A DNA stretch of 17,956 nucleotides from Clostridia bacterium (GTDB lineage Bacteria > Bacillota > Clostridia > Christensenellales > CAG-138): contig JAEDCW010000040.1 in the NCBI GenBank assembly GCA_016293975.1, positions 1 to 17,956 on the forward strand, in the 5' to 3' direction. The notes beneath the pieces are model-generated. The model did no database searches. It saw nothing but the letters and a program-made list of their open reading frames with translations, and had not been told where the DNA came from. Both the position numbers and the translations under genes were made by a program. Within the stretch, counting starts at the first letter, position 1. The number at the start of each line of letters is the position of its first letter. This document shows, one piece after another, positions 1 to 8,208 of this stretch.

Positions 1-151
1 ACCTCTGGGCGTTAATATCGCAGGTAGAGAGGATGCCCCGAGCGAGGATGTAATCGATTCGGATAACGGCTTCTCGATATTCGATGACGACGAGCCTCAG
101 GACATAGACCTTTCGAGCTTCAAGCTGGAAGACACCGACGATTTGCAGTAA
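1..151 (+). CDS. rpoB: RNA polymerase beta subunit, C-terminal end (partial)
   Basis: The frame that starts at base 2 is open to a TAA at 149-151 and gives 49 residues (starting PLGVNIAGRE, ending DDLQ). The stretch is rich in Asp and Glu and lacks a folded-domain motif. It is called the tail of RpoB because it ends 28 bases before rpoC, the invariant rpoB-rpoC order of bacteria, and because variable acidic tails after the conserved end of RpoB occur in Firmicutes. The conserved RpoB body lies outside the window, so the identification rests mainly on context. The gene is presumably cotranscribed with rpoC; no terminator or promoter is seen between them. Confidence 0.85.
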   Translation, partial: PLGVNIAGREDAPSEDVIDSDNGFSIFDDDEPQDIDLSSFKLEDTDDLQ

Positions 152-179
152 CGCAGGGACTACGAAGGGAGAGAAAGCA

Positions 180-3100
180 GTGTTCGAACTCACCAATTTC
201 GATGCTATACAGATAGGTCTTGCATCGCCTGAAAAGATACTCGAATGGTCGCACGGCGAAGTTAAAAAGCCCGAAACCATAAACTATCGTACGCTGAAGC
301 CCGAGAGGGACGGATTGTTCTGCGAACGCATTTTCGGCCCGACAAAGGACTGGGAATGCTATTGCGGTAAGTATAAGCGCGGCCAGTCTAAGGGAATTAT
401 TTGCGATAAGTGCGGCGTCGAAGTTACCCGCTCCAAGGTTCGCCGCGAGCGTATGGGACATATAAAGCTGGCTGCCCCTGTATCACATATCTGGTACTTC
501 AAGGGTACGCCTTGCAGAATGAAGATGCTCCTGGACATTTCACCCAAGGAGCTTGAAAACGTACTCTACTTTGCAAAGTTCGTCGTACTCGACCCAGGCG
601 ACACACCGCTGTCGTTCAAGCAGACGCTCACAGAAAACGAGTACAGACGCGCACAGCAGGAATACGGCGCAAAGTCGTTCAGAGCCGGCATGGGTGCCGA
701 GGCTATTAAGGAGCTTCTGCACAATCTCGATTTGAATGCTCTGGCAGCGGAGCTCAGAGCCGATATCGCAAGTTCATCCGCAACGAGCCAGAAGCGCGCA
801 AATGCCGTAAAGCGTCTCGAGGTAGTAGATGCGTTCATCAGGAGCGGCAACAAACCTGAGTGGATGATACTCGACGTCATTCCTGTAATTCCACCAGAAC
901 TTCGCCCAATGGTACAGCTCGACGGCGGTAGATTTGCGACGAGTGACTTAAATGACCTCTACAGGCGTGTAATCAACAGAAACAACCGCCTCAAGAAACT
1001 ACTTGAGATACACGCACCCGACATTATCGTTAGGAACGAAAAGCGTATGCTCCAGGAAGCCGTAGACGCGCTTATAGACAACGGCAAGCACGGTCATGCG
1101 GTAACAGGCCCCAGCAACAGACCGCTTAAGTCGCTCTCGGAGTTGCTGAAGGGCAAGCAGGGACGTTTCAGACAGAACCTGCTCGGCAAGCGCGTTGACT
1201 ATTCAGGCCGTTCGGTTATAGTCGTAGGCCCCGAGCTCAAGATGTATCAATGCGGTCTGCCCAAGGAGATGGCTCTCGAACTGTTCAAGCCCTTCGTGAT
1301 GAAGAGGCTCGTTCAGGACGGAACCGCAACAAACATAAAGAATGCCAAACGTCAGGTAGAGCGCATGAACAAGGCGGTATGGGATGTGCTTGAGGATGTT
1401 ATCAAGGATCACCCCGTGCTTATGAACCGTGCTCCTACGCTGCATAGACTCGGTATACAGGCGTTCGAGCCCGTACTGGTAGAAGGCAGAGCGCTTAAAC
1501 TGCATCCTCTGGTATGTACTGCATTTAACGCCGACTTTGACGGCGACCAGATGCCTGTTCACGTACCGCTCTCGGTAGAGGCACAGGCAGAGGCAAGATT
1601 CCTCATGCTTGCCTCCAACAACATACTCAAGCCTCAGGACGGTAAGCCCGTAGTTACACCTACACAGGACATGATTCTGGGCTGTTACTACCTGACATTG
1701 GTAAAGCCTCCCGTAGACCCCGACCACATGAAGATCTACTCGTCGCAGGATGAAGCCTTCATGGCTTATCAGCTCGGCGATGTCACGCTTCACGAGTTGT
1801 GCAAAATAAGGATCGAGAGGGAAGTCGACGGTGAGAAGAAGAGAAAGGTAATCGAAACCACGGTCGGCAGACTGATATTCAACGATGCCATACCGCAGGA
1901 TATCGGTTTTGTAGAGAGAAATGAGCCCGATGATGCATTCAAGCTCGAGATCGACTGCCGGGTCGGCAAGAAGGAGCTCGGAAAGATAGTCGACTACTGC
2001 TTCCGCCGCTACGGTGCATCAAAGACATCGGAGATGCTCGACAGAATTAAGAAGCTGGGCTTCACCTATTCGACAAGGGGTGGTATTACCGTAGGTTACA
2101 AGGATATCACGGTACCTGCGGAGAAGAAGGCCATACTCGAACAGGCTGAGAGAGAAGTCGTAGCAATCGAAGAGGATTATCGCGACGGTCTCTTTGACAA
2201 GGAAGGGAGAAGAAAGGCCGTAATCGATATCTGGGATAAGGCGACGAAGGACGTAACAAATGCTTTGATGAAGAGCCTTGACGAGTGGAATCCGATTTAC
2301 ATGATGGCAAACTCGGGTGCTCGTGGCAGCACAAACCAGATTCGTCAGCTCGCCGGCATGCGCGGACTTATGGCAGACCCATCGGGTCGTATAATCGAGG
2401 TTCCTATTCGTGCAAACTTCCGTGAAGGTCTGAACGTACTCGAGTTCTTCGTATCATCGCACGGCGCAAGAAAGGGACTGGCGGATACGGCGCTTCGTAC
2501 TGCTGACTCGGGATACCTCACGCGCCGTCTGGTAGACGTGTCGCAGGACGTTATAATCCGCGAGGACGACTGCTTCGCAGCGAGAAACATCGGAATCGAC
2601 GGCATGCCGCTTTCAGAGATAAGAGAAGGCAACAGCGTAATCGAGCCCTTGGGTGACAGAATACTTGGCAGATATACTTCAGAGCCGGTATTTGACCCCG
2701 AGACAGGAGATATGATCTGCGACGCTAACCAGCTTGTTACATACGACATCAGAGACAGAATTGTCAAGGCAGGCATAAAGACTGTGTACTGTCGCACGGT
2801 ATTCACCTGTAAGTGCGAGCACGGCGTATGCGCCAAGTGTTACGGCGTAAACCTTGCAAACGGTCAGCCCGTAGACATCGGCGAGGCGGTGGGTATCATA
2901 GCCGCACAAGCTATCGGCGAACCCGGTACACAGCTTACGATGCGTACATTCCATACGGGCGGCGTCGCATCGGCTGAGGATATAACACAGGGTCTTCCCC
3001 GCGTAGAGGAGATTTTCGAGGCAAGGCGTCCTAAGGGTGAAGCGATAATCTCCGACATACACGGCACAGTAAGCATCGAGGAAGGTAAGCGCCGCGAGGT

Positions 3101-3929
3101 CATAGTTACAAACGAGGACGGCGAGAGCGAGAAGTACGCAATACCGTTCGGTTCAAAGCTCAAGGTTGAGAATGGACAGGAGATCGAGGCGGGCGCAGAG
3201 CTCACGGAAGGCTCGGTCAACCCCCACAAGATACTTGAGATAAAGGGCAGAAACGGCGTTCAAGCGTATATGCTCAAGGAAGTTCAGAGCGTATACCGCC
3301 TGCAGGGCGTTGAAATTGCGGATAAGCACATTGAGATAATTATCAGGCAGATGCTCAGGAAGGTCCAGATTGAGGACGCAGGCGACACAGACCTGTTGCC
3401 CGGCGAAACAGTCGATATCTTCCGCTTCGAGCAGGCCAACATGGATGTGCTTGAAAAGGGCGGAAGGCCTGCAGAGGCTAAGAGAAAGCTCATGGGTATC
3501 ACAAAGGCTGCATTGGCGACGGATTCATTCCTGTCCGCCGCATCTTTCCAGGAGACCACAAAGGTACTCACCGATGCCGCGACAAAGGGCAAGATTGACC
3601 CACTCGTAGGTCTCAAGGAGAACGTCATAATCGGTCGACTGATACCTGCAGGCGTAGGTCTCAGGCGTTACAGAGACATAGACGTAGAGGCAGATACACC
3701 TGTGACGACTAAGCCGGTCGAACACGTGCGCCCCACACGCAAGTTCGAGAACATCGACTTTGCATCGGACGATGAGGATGAAGTGGAGACCGAGCAGACG
3801 ACAGAGGAAATAGACCAGTTCTCAATGCTCGACCTCGACAAGTTCGACGCATTCGTGGATTCTCTGGCGGCACTCGATAATGACGATTCCGACAAGTTCG
3901 ACGATAGCTCTGAGCCGGACGAAGAGTAA
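180..3929 (+). CDS. rpoC: DNA-directed RNA polymerase subunit beta'
   Basis: This is the largest RNA polymerase subunit, carrying the catalytic Mg ion, at 1249 residues (Firmicute size, shorter than the about 1400 of E. coli). The start is GTG at 180, preceded by AAGGGAGA. The N-terminal zinc site is C60/C62/C75/C78. The catalytic loop NADFDGDQM is at residues 450-458, with metal ligands D452, D454 and D456. The second zinc site is C798/C877/C884/C887. The bridge-helix region (ADSGYLTRRLVD) precedes C798, and the trigger-loop segment MRTFHTGGV begins at M921. The last 59 residues are strikingly acidic (about 25 Asp/Glu against 2 Lys) and look disordered. No frameshift or insertion is visible. 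It follows rpoB and ends in an intrinsic terminator. Confidence 0.99.
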   Translation: MFELTNFDAIQIGLASPEKILEWSHGEVKKPETINYRTLKPERDGLFCERIFGPTKDWECYCGKYKRGQSKGIICDKCGVEVTRSKVRRERMGHIKLAAPVSHIWYFKGTPCRMKMLLDISPKELENVLYFAKFVVLDPGDTPLSFKQTLTENEYRRAQQEYGAKSFRAGMGAEAIKELLHNLDLNALAAELRADIASSSATSQKRANAVKRLEVVDAFIRSGNKPEWMILDVIPVIPPELRPMVQLDGGRFATSDLNDLYRRVINRNNRLKKLLEIHAPDIIVRNEKRMLQEAVDALIDNGKHGHAVTGPSNRPLKSLSELLKGKQGRFRQNLLGKRVDYSGRSVIVVGPELKMYQCGLPKEMALELFKPFVMKRLVQDGTATNIKNAKRQVERMNKAVWDVLEDVIKDHPVLMNRAPTLHRLGIQAFEPVLVEGRALKLHPLVCTAFNADFDGDQMPVHVPLSVEAQAEARFLMLASNNILKPQDGKPVVTPTQDMILGCYYLTLVKPPVDPDHMKIYSSQDEAFMAYQLGDVTLHELCKIRIEREVDGEKKRKVIETTVGRLIFNDAIPQDIGFVERNEPDDAFKLEIDCRVGKKELGKIVDYCFRRYGASKTSEMLDRIKKLGFTYSTRGGITVGYKDITVPAEKKAILEQAEREVVAIEEDYRDGLFDKEGRRKAVIDIWDKATKDVTNALMKSLDEWNPIYMMANSGARGSTNQIRQLAGMRGLMADPSGRIIEVPIRANFREGLNVLEFFVSSHGARKGLADTALRTADSGYLTRRLVDVSQDVIIREDDCFAARNIGIDGMPLSEIREGNSVIEPLGDRILGRYTSEPVFDPETGDMICDANQLVTYDIRDRIVKAGIKTVYCRTVFTCKCEHGVCAKCYGVNLANGQPVDIGEAVGIIAAQAIGEPGTQLTMRTFHTGGVASAEDITQGLPRVEEIFEARRPKGEAIISDIHGTVSIEEGKRREVIVTNEDGESEKYAIPFGSKLKVENGQEIEAGAELTEGSVNPHKILEIKGRNGVQAYMLKEVQSVYRLQGVEIADKHIEIIIRQMLRKVQIEDAGDTDLLPGETVDIFRFEQANMDVLEKGGRPAEAKRKLMGITKAALATDSFLSAASFQETTKVLTDAATKGKIDPLVGLKENVIIGRLIPAGVGLRRYRDIDVEADTPVTTKPVEHVRPTRKFENIDFASDDEDEVETEQTTEEIDQFSMLDLDKFDAFVDSLAALDNDDSDKFDDSSEPDEE

Positions 3930-3935
3930 TTGACA

Positions 3936-3966
3936 ATGAGCAGGCATTATAAGCCTGCTCATTTTT
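3936..3966 (+). terminator. Intrinsic terminator after rpoC
   Basis: A 10-bp perfect stem (ATGAGCAGGC with GCCTGCTCAT) encloses a 7-base loop and runs into TTTTT. It starts seven bases after the rpoC stop. The next gene's Shine-Dalgarno begins only five bases after the T-run, so the downstream gene probably depends on readthrough or on a promoter I cannot see. Confidence 0.9.
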
Positions 3967-3979
3967 AATCGGAGGGAAG

Positions 3980-4810
3980 ATGGATAATAAGTTTTATAAC
4001 ACTCAGTGCGAGCTGAACGGTACGAGACTGTGTCAGGAGCTCAACATGAGTTCCTGCGGAGACTGTCCGCTGAGCGGCATGAAGGGTTATGAGCGCAAGA
4101 GGATAGCTGCGGACATATTGGCTATATTGGACATGATGCCCGAAAACGGCATGAGAGACCTGTTCACGGGCGATAAGTGCGTTTTCTGCAAGAATGACGA
4201 ACCCAATGACAAGACGGGATATGCGCTGAGTGACATAGGACACATGAGACCCGAGGGCGAGGAAAGGCCAAAGCTATTCAAATCGCTCCTGGGTTTGTCG
4301 TCGAGGGCCGGTTATATGCTACCGGCGCAGATGGGCATATGTTCACGCTGTAAGCGCAATCTGAATATGATAGGAAGTCTGCCTTTGTTAATTCTCTGCA
4401 TATTCATAGCTGTGCCGGTTTTGCTCATAGGCGTAAAAGACATAAGGGAGTCGCTCGCGGCCGTATCGAGTTTCTTCCCGTTTGCGATATTTTTAATATC
4501 GGTGGCAATTGGAGTCGCGCTTTACTTTGTATCGAAAAAGCTCCTGATTAGGCACCTGTCGAAGCAGACCTATCTGAACATATTCGACATACCAAGGCTC
4601 AAGGCTATGGGAGAAGACGGATGGTTTGAGCTTTCAAAGGGGCGCGATCCCGACACTTACGTGGTGTCGAAGCTGCTTTTTATGAAAAAGCCGTTGAAAT
4701 CCGGTTTGGGTACGAGGCCCACGGCACCCATAGACGACTTGATGAAAAAAGCGGATGAAGCCATAAGCGGCGAGGAAAGACCTGTTGAGACACAGACGGT
4801 GGAGCAATAG
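3980..4810 (+). CDS. Unrecognised CxxC-containing two-pass membrane protein
   Basis: I do not recognise this 276-residue protein. ATG at 3980 is preceded by GGAGGG, four to five bases away. The N-terminal third is cytosolic-looking and cysteine-rich: C10, C18, C26 and C29 first, then two CxxC pairs, C67-V-F-C70 and C121-S-R-C124. The latter two could form one four-cysteine zinc or metal site. Two hydrophobic segments follow directly (about 133-152 and 162-184), then a basic, partly polar C-terminal tail of about 90 residues. This suggests a membrane-anchored protein with a metal-binding or redox head. It lies between the rpoC terminator and the rpsL promoter, on the same strand as both. Its base composition matches its neighbours, so recent transfer is not evident. 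The reading frame is long and has a good ribosome site, so it is likely real, but no function can be assigned. Confidence 0.8.
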   Translation: MDNKFYNTQCELNGTRLCQELNMSSCGDCPLSGMKGYERKRIAADILAILDMMPENGMRDLFTGDKCVFCKNDEPNDKTGYALSDIGHMRPEGEERPKLFKSLLGLSSRAGYMLPAQMGICSRCKRNLNMIGSLPLLILCIFIAVPVLLIGVKDIRESLAAVSSFFPFAIFLISVAIGVALYFVSKKLLIRHLSKQTYLNIFDIPRLKAMGEDGWFELSKGRDPDTYVVSKLLFMKKPLKSGLGTRPTAPIDDLMKKADEAISGEERPVETQTVEQ

Positions 4811-4861
4811 AGGAATGTCTCAATAATCCCGTTTTTTTTCGAAAATATATGAGTAAAACAT

Positions 4862-4890
4862 TTGACAAGCGAGCACCGCGATGTTACAAT
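4862..4890 (+). promoter_or_regulatory. Promoter of the rpsL-rpsG-fusA operon
   Basis: A perfect -35 (TTGACA, 4862-4867) and a -10 of TACAAT (4885-4890) are separated by 17 bases. TGT stands directly before the -10, making an extended -10. Transcription should start near 4897. This is a strong housekeeping sigma-A-type promoter, as expected for ribosomal protein genes. Confidence 0.85.
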
Positions 4891-4896
4891 ACCTCT

Positions 4897-5032
4897 GTTG
4901 TGCTCATATAATGAGCCTTTTATGCAAACTCGCCGGATGGCGGTAAGCGTGTAGAAACAATCCTCTTCAAGGGGTTGCAGGGGATTTTCTTACGATATAT
5001 ACATTAGCTTTATTGAATTAAGGAGATTGACA
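4897..5032 (+). promoter_or_regulatory. Structured 5' leader of the str operon
   Basis: The predicted transcript has about 135 untranslated bases before rpsL. Three hairpins can be drawn: GCTCAT/ATGAGC (4902-4916, loop ATA, followed by CTTTT), CGCC/GGCG (near 4931-4942), and a larger one pairing AATCCTC (4959-4965) with GGGGATT (4980-4986), containing an inner CAA/TTG stem and followed by TTCTT. The Shine-Dalgarno AAGGAG is at 5020-5025. The leader could hold an attenuator or a ribosomal-protein binding site; I recognise no known leader family. Confidence 0.5.
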
Positions 5033-5407
5033 ATGCCCACAATTAACCAGTTGGTACGCAAGGGCAGGCAGCAGGTTGAGTATAAGTCAACCGCCCCTAT
5101 CCTCAAGCAGCGTCCCCAGCGTCGCGGAGTCTGCACACGTGTAGGCACCATGACCCCCAAGAAGCCTAACTCGGCACTTAGAAAAATTGCTCGTATCCGT
5201 CTGACAGACGGCCTCGAGGGTACAGCTTATATCCCCGGTATCGGACACAACCTGCAGGAGCACTCTGTTGTTCTTATCAGGGGTGGCAGAGTAAGAGACC
5301 TCCCCGGTGTGCGCTACCACATCATTCGTGGCGCACTCGATACAGACGGCGTTAAGAACCGTAACCAGGCACGTTCGCTCTACGGTGCGAAGCGCCCGAA
5401 GAAATAA
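5033..5407 (+). CDS. rpsL: 30S ribosomal protein S12
   Basis: S12 belongs to the decoding centre of the small subunit. The product is 124 residues and starts MPTINQLVRKGR, the family's usual N-terminus. ATG 5033 is chosen over an in-frame TTG at 5027 because GGAG (5022-5025) lies seven bases before the ATG but only one before the TTG. The conserved decoding loop TPKKPNSALRK is present with K43 and K44 intact. The second loop reads GGRVRDLPG, so residue 88 is Arg (codon AGA, 5294-5296) where most bacteria have Lys. D89, the methylthiolation site in other species, is retained. It is the first gene of the str operon, with rpsG 11 bases downstream. Confidence 0.98.
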   Translation: MPTINQLVRKGRQQVEYKSTAPILKQRPQRRGVCTRVGTMTPKKPNSALRKIARIRLTDGLEGTAYIPGIGHNLQEHSVVLIRGGRVRDLPGVRYHIIRGALDTDGVKNRNQARSLYGAKRPKK

Positions 5408-5418
5408 GGAGGTAAACT

Positions 5419-5889
5419 ATGCCAAGACGTGGATTTATACCCAAGCATGAGGTTCTTGAAGATCCTATGTACGGCGGAACAGTCGTTACAAAGCTCATCA
5501 ACCAGGTTATGCTGGATGGGAAGCGCGGAACAGCTCAGAAGGCTTGCTACGGCGCATTCGATATAATTCGTGAAAAGACAGGACGTGAGCCCCTTGAGGT
5601 CTTCACAGAGTGTCTTGAAAACATAATGCCGATGCTCGAGGTCAAGGCTCGTCGTGTCGGTGGTGCAACATACCAGGTCCCGATCGAGATTCGCCCTGAG
5701 CGCAGACAGACACTTGGACTCCGCTGGCTGGTAAACGCAGCTCGCGCACGTTCTGAGCGTACAATGATGCAGCGCCTGGCAGGCGAGATTATGGATGGAG
5801 CCAATTCAACAGGTTCCGCCTTCAAGAAGAAGGAAGACACCCACAGGATGGCAGAAGCCAACAAGGCATTTGCACATTTCCGCTGGTAA
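5419..5889 (+). CDS. rpsG: 30S ribosomal protein S7
   Basis: S7 is a primary 16S rRNA-binding protein that nucleates assembly of the 30S head. The product is 156 residues, the normal bacterial length, with the typical start MPRRGFIPKHEV, the segment RRVGGATYQVPIEIRPER and the ending KAFAHFRW. GGAGG at 5408-5412, directly after the rpsL stop, is six bases from the ATG, so the two genes are tightly spaced and translationally linked. It is followed by a strong intercistronic hairpin before fusA. Confidence 0.98.
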   Translation: MPRRGFIPKHEVLEDPMYGGTVVTKLINQVMLDGKRGTAQKACYGAFDIIREKTGREPLEVFTECLENIMPMLEVKARRVGGATYQVPIEIRPERRQTLGLRWLVNAARARSERTMMQRLAGEIMDGANSTGSAFKKKEDTHRMAEANKAFAHFRW

Positions 5890-5918
5890 TAACCATAATT
5901 GAAAGAAACGTAAACAAG

Positions 5919-5956
5919 TGGGGCAGATTATTACAGTCTGCCCCAAACGATTTTTT
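5919..5956 (+). terminator. Intercistronic hairpin between rpsG and fusA (possible attenuator)
   Basis: TGGGGCAGA pairs perfectly with TCTGCCCCA (9 bp, extendable by a G-T and a T-A pair), with a loop of about 5 bases. A run of six T (5951-5956) follows only after the spacer AACGA. The stem is as strong as a terminator's, but the displaced T-run makes full termination doubtful. It may cause partial termination, protect mRNA ends or mark a processing site between rpsG and fusA. Confidence 0.55.
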
Positions 5957-5980
5957 ACCCCCATTGTAAGGAGGCCAATG

Positions 5981-8050
5981 ATGGCGAGAACTACGTCACT
6001 GGAGAATACGAGAAACATAGGTATAATGGCGCATATTGATGCCGGTAAGACCACCACGACTGAAAGGATACTGTACTATACGGGTAAAATCCGCAAGGTC
6101 GGTGAGGTACACGAGGGCGCTGCTACCATGGACTTCATGGCACAGGAGCGTGAGCGAGGAATTACTATCCAGTCGGCCGCTACGACGACCTACTGGCGTG
6201 AACACCGCATCAATATAATCGACACCCCCGGTCACGTTGACTTTACCGTGGAGGTTGAGCGTTCGCTTCGCGTTCTTGACGGAGCGGTAGCGGTTTTCTG
6301 TGCTAAGGGAGGCGTCGAGCCCCAGAGCGAAACCGTATGGCATCAGGCGACAAAGTACAATGTACCCCGCATAGCCTATGTAAACAAGATGGATATACTC
6401 GGCGCAAACTTCTATAACGTCGTAGACATGATATCAGACAGGCTTAAGGCCAACCCGATACCGATTCAGCTCCCCATAGGCAGCGAGGCGGATTTTAGAG
6501 GCATAATCGACCTTATCAACATGAAAGCCGAAGTTTACTACGACGACGAGGGAAACGACATCCGCGTTGAGGATATTCCCGAGGATTTCGCAGAGCTTGC
6601 CGATACGCACCACAACAAGCTCATAGAGGCAGTTGCGGAGCTCGACGATGAGCTTGCCGACAAGTACCTCAGCGGAGAGACTATTACAAGCGAAGAGATA
6701 ATCCGTGCGCTCAGGGCCGCCACGATAGCTAATCTTGCGGTTCCCGTGTGCTGCGGTTCATCATATAAGAACAGGGGCGTTCAGCCTCTGCTCGATGCGA
6801 TAGTGGACTTCCTGCCTTCACCGCTCGATATACCCGATGCAGTGGGAACATCGACTGAGACAGGCGAACAGATAGAATTGCCCACAGACGAGAATGCACC
6901 TTTTGCAGCTTTGGCATTTAAGATTGTCATCGACCAGTATGTCGGCAAGCTCGCATTCTGCAGAATCTACAGCGGCAAGATAGGCAGCAACAGCTACGTT
7001 TTGAATGCCACAAAGGGAACGCGCGAGCGTATAAGCAAGGCCGTACTCATGCACGCCAACATGCGTGAGGAGCTCGACGAAGCTTATGCAGGCGATATAG
7101 TCGCACTTGTAGGCATAAAGGATACGACCACGGGCGACACGCTCTGCGATATGGATCATCCGGTGCTCCTTGAATCCATGGAGTTCCCCGACCCCGTTAT
7201 CAAGGTCGCAGTAGAGCCCAAGACAAAGGCGGGTCAGGATAAGCTCATGATAGCTCTGGGCAAGCTCATGGAAGAGGATCCCACATTCAAGACATACACA
7301 GACGCTGAGACGGGTCAGACGATTATCGCGGGCATGGGTGAGCTTCACCTCGATATCATCGTCAGCAGACTTATACGGGAGTTTAAGGTCGAGTGCAAGG
7401 TAGGTAATCCGCAGGTTGCATACCGTGAGACCATCACAAAGCTAGTAAAGATAGAGACGCGCTATGCACGTCAGACCGGTGGCCACGGTCAGTACGCCCA
7501 TGTCGTCGTCGAGTTTACACCCGCAGAGCCCGGCGCAGGCATTACGTTTAACGACAAGACCGTCGGCGGCGCAATACCCAAGGAATACATCCCCGCTATC
7601 GAAAAGGGTATCATGGATGCGTCGAAGTCCGGACATCTGGCAGGTTATGAGGTCGTAGACTTCAATGCAACACTCTTGGACGGTAGCTTCCACGAGGTCG
7701 ATTCTTCGGAAATGGCATTCAGCATAGCAGGAAGCATGTGCTTGAAGGAAGCACTTGCAAAGGGTGCGCCCGTACTGCTCGAGCCGTTTATGAAGGTAGA
7801 AATTTTGATTCCCGACGAATACACAGGAGACGTCGTAGGCAATCTGACAGCGCGTCGCTCGAAGATAATGAACATCGACATCAGAAACGGAGCACAGGTA
7901 GTGCACGCCATGTCACCGCTGTCGGAGATGTTCGGATATGCAACAGACCTTCGTTCGAGGACTCAGGGACGCGGAACATTCAACATGCAGTTCGACCACT
8001 ACGAGCAGGTTGGAGAAGCGCTTGCAAAGAAGCTGTTGGGGCTTAAGTAA
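5981..8050 (+). CDS. fusA: Elongation factor G
   Basis: EF-G is the GTPase that drives ribosomal translocation. From ATG 5981 the product has 689 residues (MARTTSLENTRNIG...), close to the usual Firmicute length. AAGGAGG (5968-5974) is six bases from this ATG and three from the adjacent in-frame ATG 5978, so 5981 is preferred; the open frame back to 5918 runs through a hairpin and is not coding. GTPase motifs are present: AHIDAGKT (17-24), DTPGH (81-85) and NKMD (135-138). The domain IV/V signatures GGHGQYAHV, VDSSEMAF and RSRTQGRGTF are present as well. It is the last gene of the operon: tuf, its usual Firmicute neighbour, is absent and a terminator follows. Confidence 0.98.
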   Translation: MARTTSLENTRNIGIMAHIDAGKTTTTERILYYTGKIRKVGEVHEGAATMDFMAQERERGITIQSAATTTYWREHRINIIDTPGHVDFTVEVERSLRVLDGAVAVFCAKGGVEPQSETVWHQATKYNVPRIAYVNKMDILGANFYNVVDMISDRLKANPIPIQLPIGSEADFRGIIDLINMKAEVYYDDEGNDIRVEDIPEDFAELADTHHNKLIEAVAELDDELADKYLSGETITSEEIIRALRAATIANLAVPVCCGSSYKNRGVQPLLDAIVDFLPSPLDIPDAVGTSTETGEQIELPTDENAPFAALAFKIVIDQYVGKLAFCRIYSGKIGSNSYVLNATKGTRERISKAVLMHANMREELDEAYAGDIVALVGIKDTTTGDTLCDMDHPVLLESMEFPDPVIKVAVEPKTKAGQDKLMIALGKLMEEDPTFKTYTDAETGQTIIAGMGELHLDIIVSRLIREFKVECKVGNPQVAYRETITKLVKIETRYARQTGGHGQYAHVVVEFTPAEPGAGITFNDKTVGGAIPKEYIPAIEKGIMDASKSGHLAGYEVVDFNATLLDGSFHEVDSSEMAFSIAGSMCLKEALAKGAPVLLEPFMKVEILIPDEYTGDVVGNLTARRSKIMNIDIRNGAQVVHAMSPLSEMFGYATDLRSRTQGRGTFNMQFDHYEQVGEALAKKLLGLK

Positions 8051-8140
8051 TTGATTACAGGCCTTTGGTCGCGTGCGTAATGCCTTATGCGCCACGGTTA
8101 CACTGAGCAAGCGGAATTCCGCACTCAAAACAGCAATACG

Positions 8141-8174
8141 AAACGGCGGCAGACAAGTGTCTGCCGCCGTTTTT
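8141..8174 (+). terminator. Strong intrinsic terminator after fusA, possibly bidirectional
   Basis: AAACGGCGGCAGAC pairs with GTCTGCCGCCGTTT (14 bp) around a 4-base loop, and the 3' arm runs into TTTTTGTCTTT. It ends the str operon. On the - strand the same stem is followed by TTTCG and a scattered T-rich stretch, so it may also stop spoIIP transcription, less efficiently. The remaining bases between fusA and the hairpin hold no gene I can support. Confidence 0.9.
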
Positions 8175-8208
8175 GTCTTTACAGATTGAAAACCCTGTTT
8201 TATATGGC

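Noticed and set aside
4810..4839. Run of eight T after the membrane-protein gene as a terminator
   Set aside because: Only three-base-pair stems can be drawn just upstream, so it is too weak to call; the T-run alone is noted.
4911..4946. An 11-codon open frame starting ATG AGC CTT in the rpsL leader, as a possible leader peptide
   Set aside because: No Shine-Dalgarno precedes it, it has no run of regulatory codons, and its start lies within a hairpin arm.
5918..5980. N-terminal extension of EF-G
   Set aside because: The extra residues are encoded by an intercistronic hairpin and T-run, and a clear AAGGAGG supports ATG 5981.
8111..8122. Perfect 12-base palindrome GCGGAATTCCGC after fusA
   Set aside because: It has no loop, no T-run and no partner copy; a chance palindrome or weak operator cannot be told apart.
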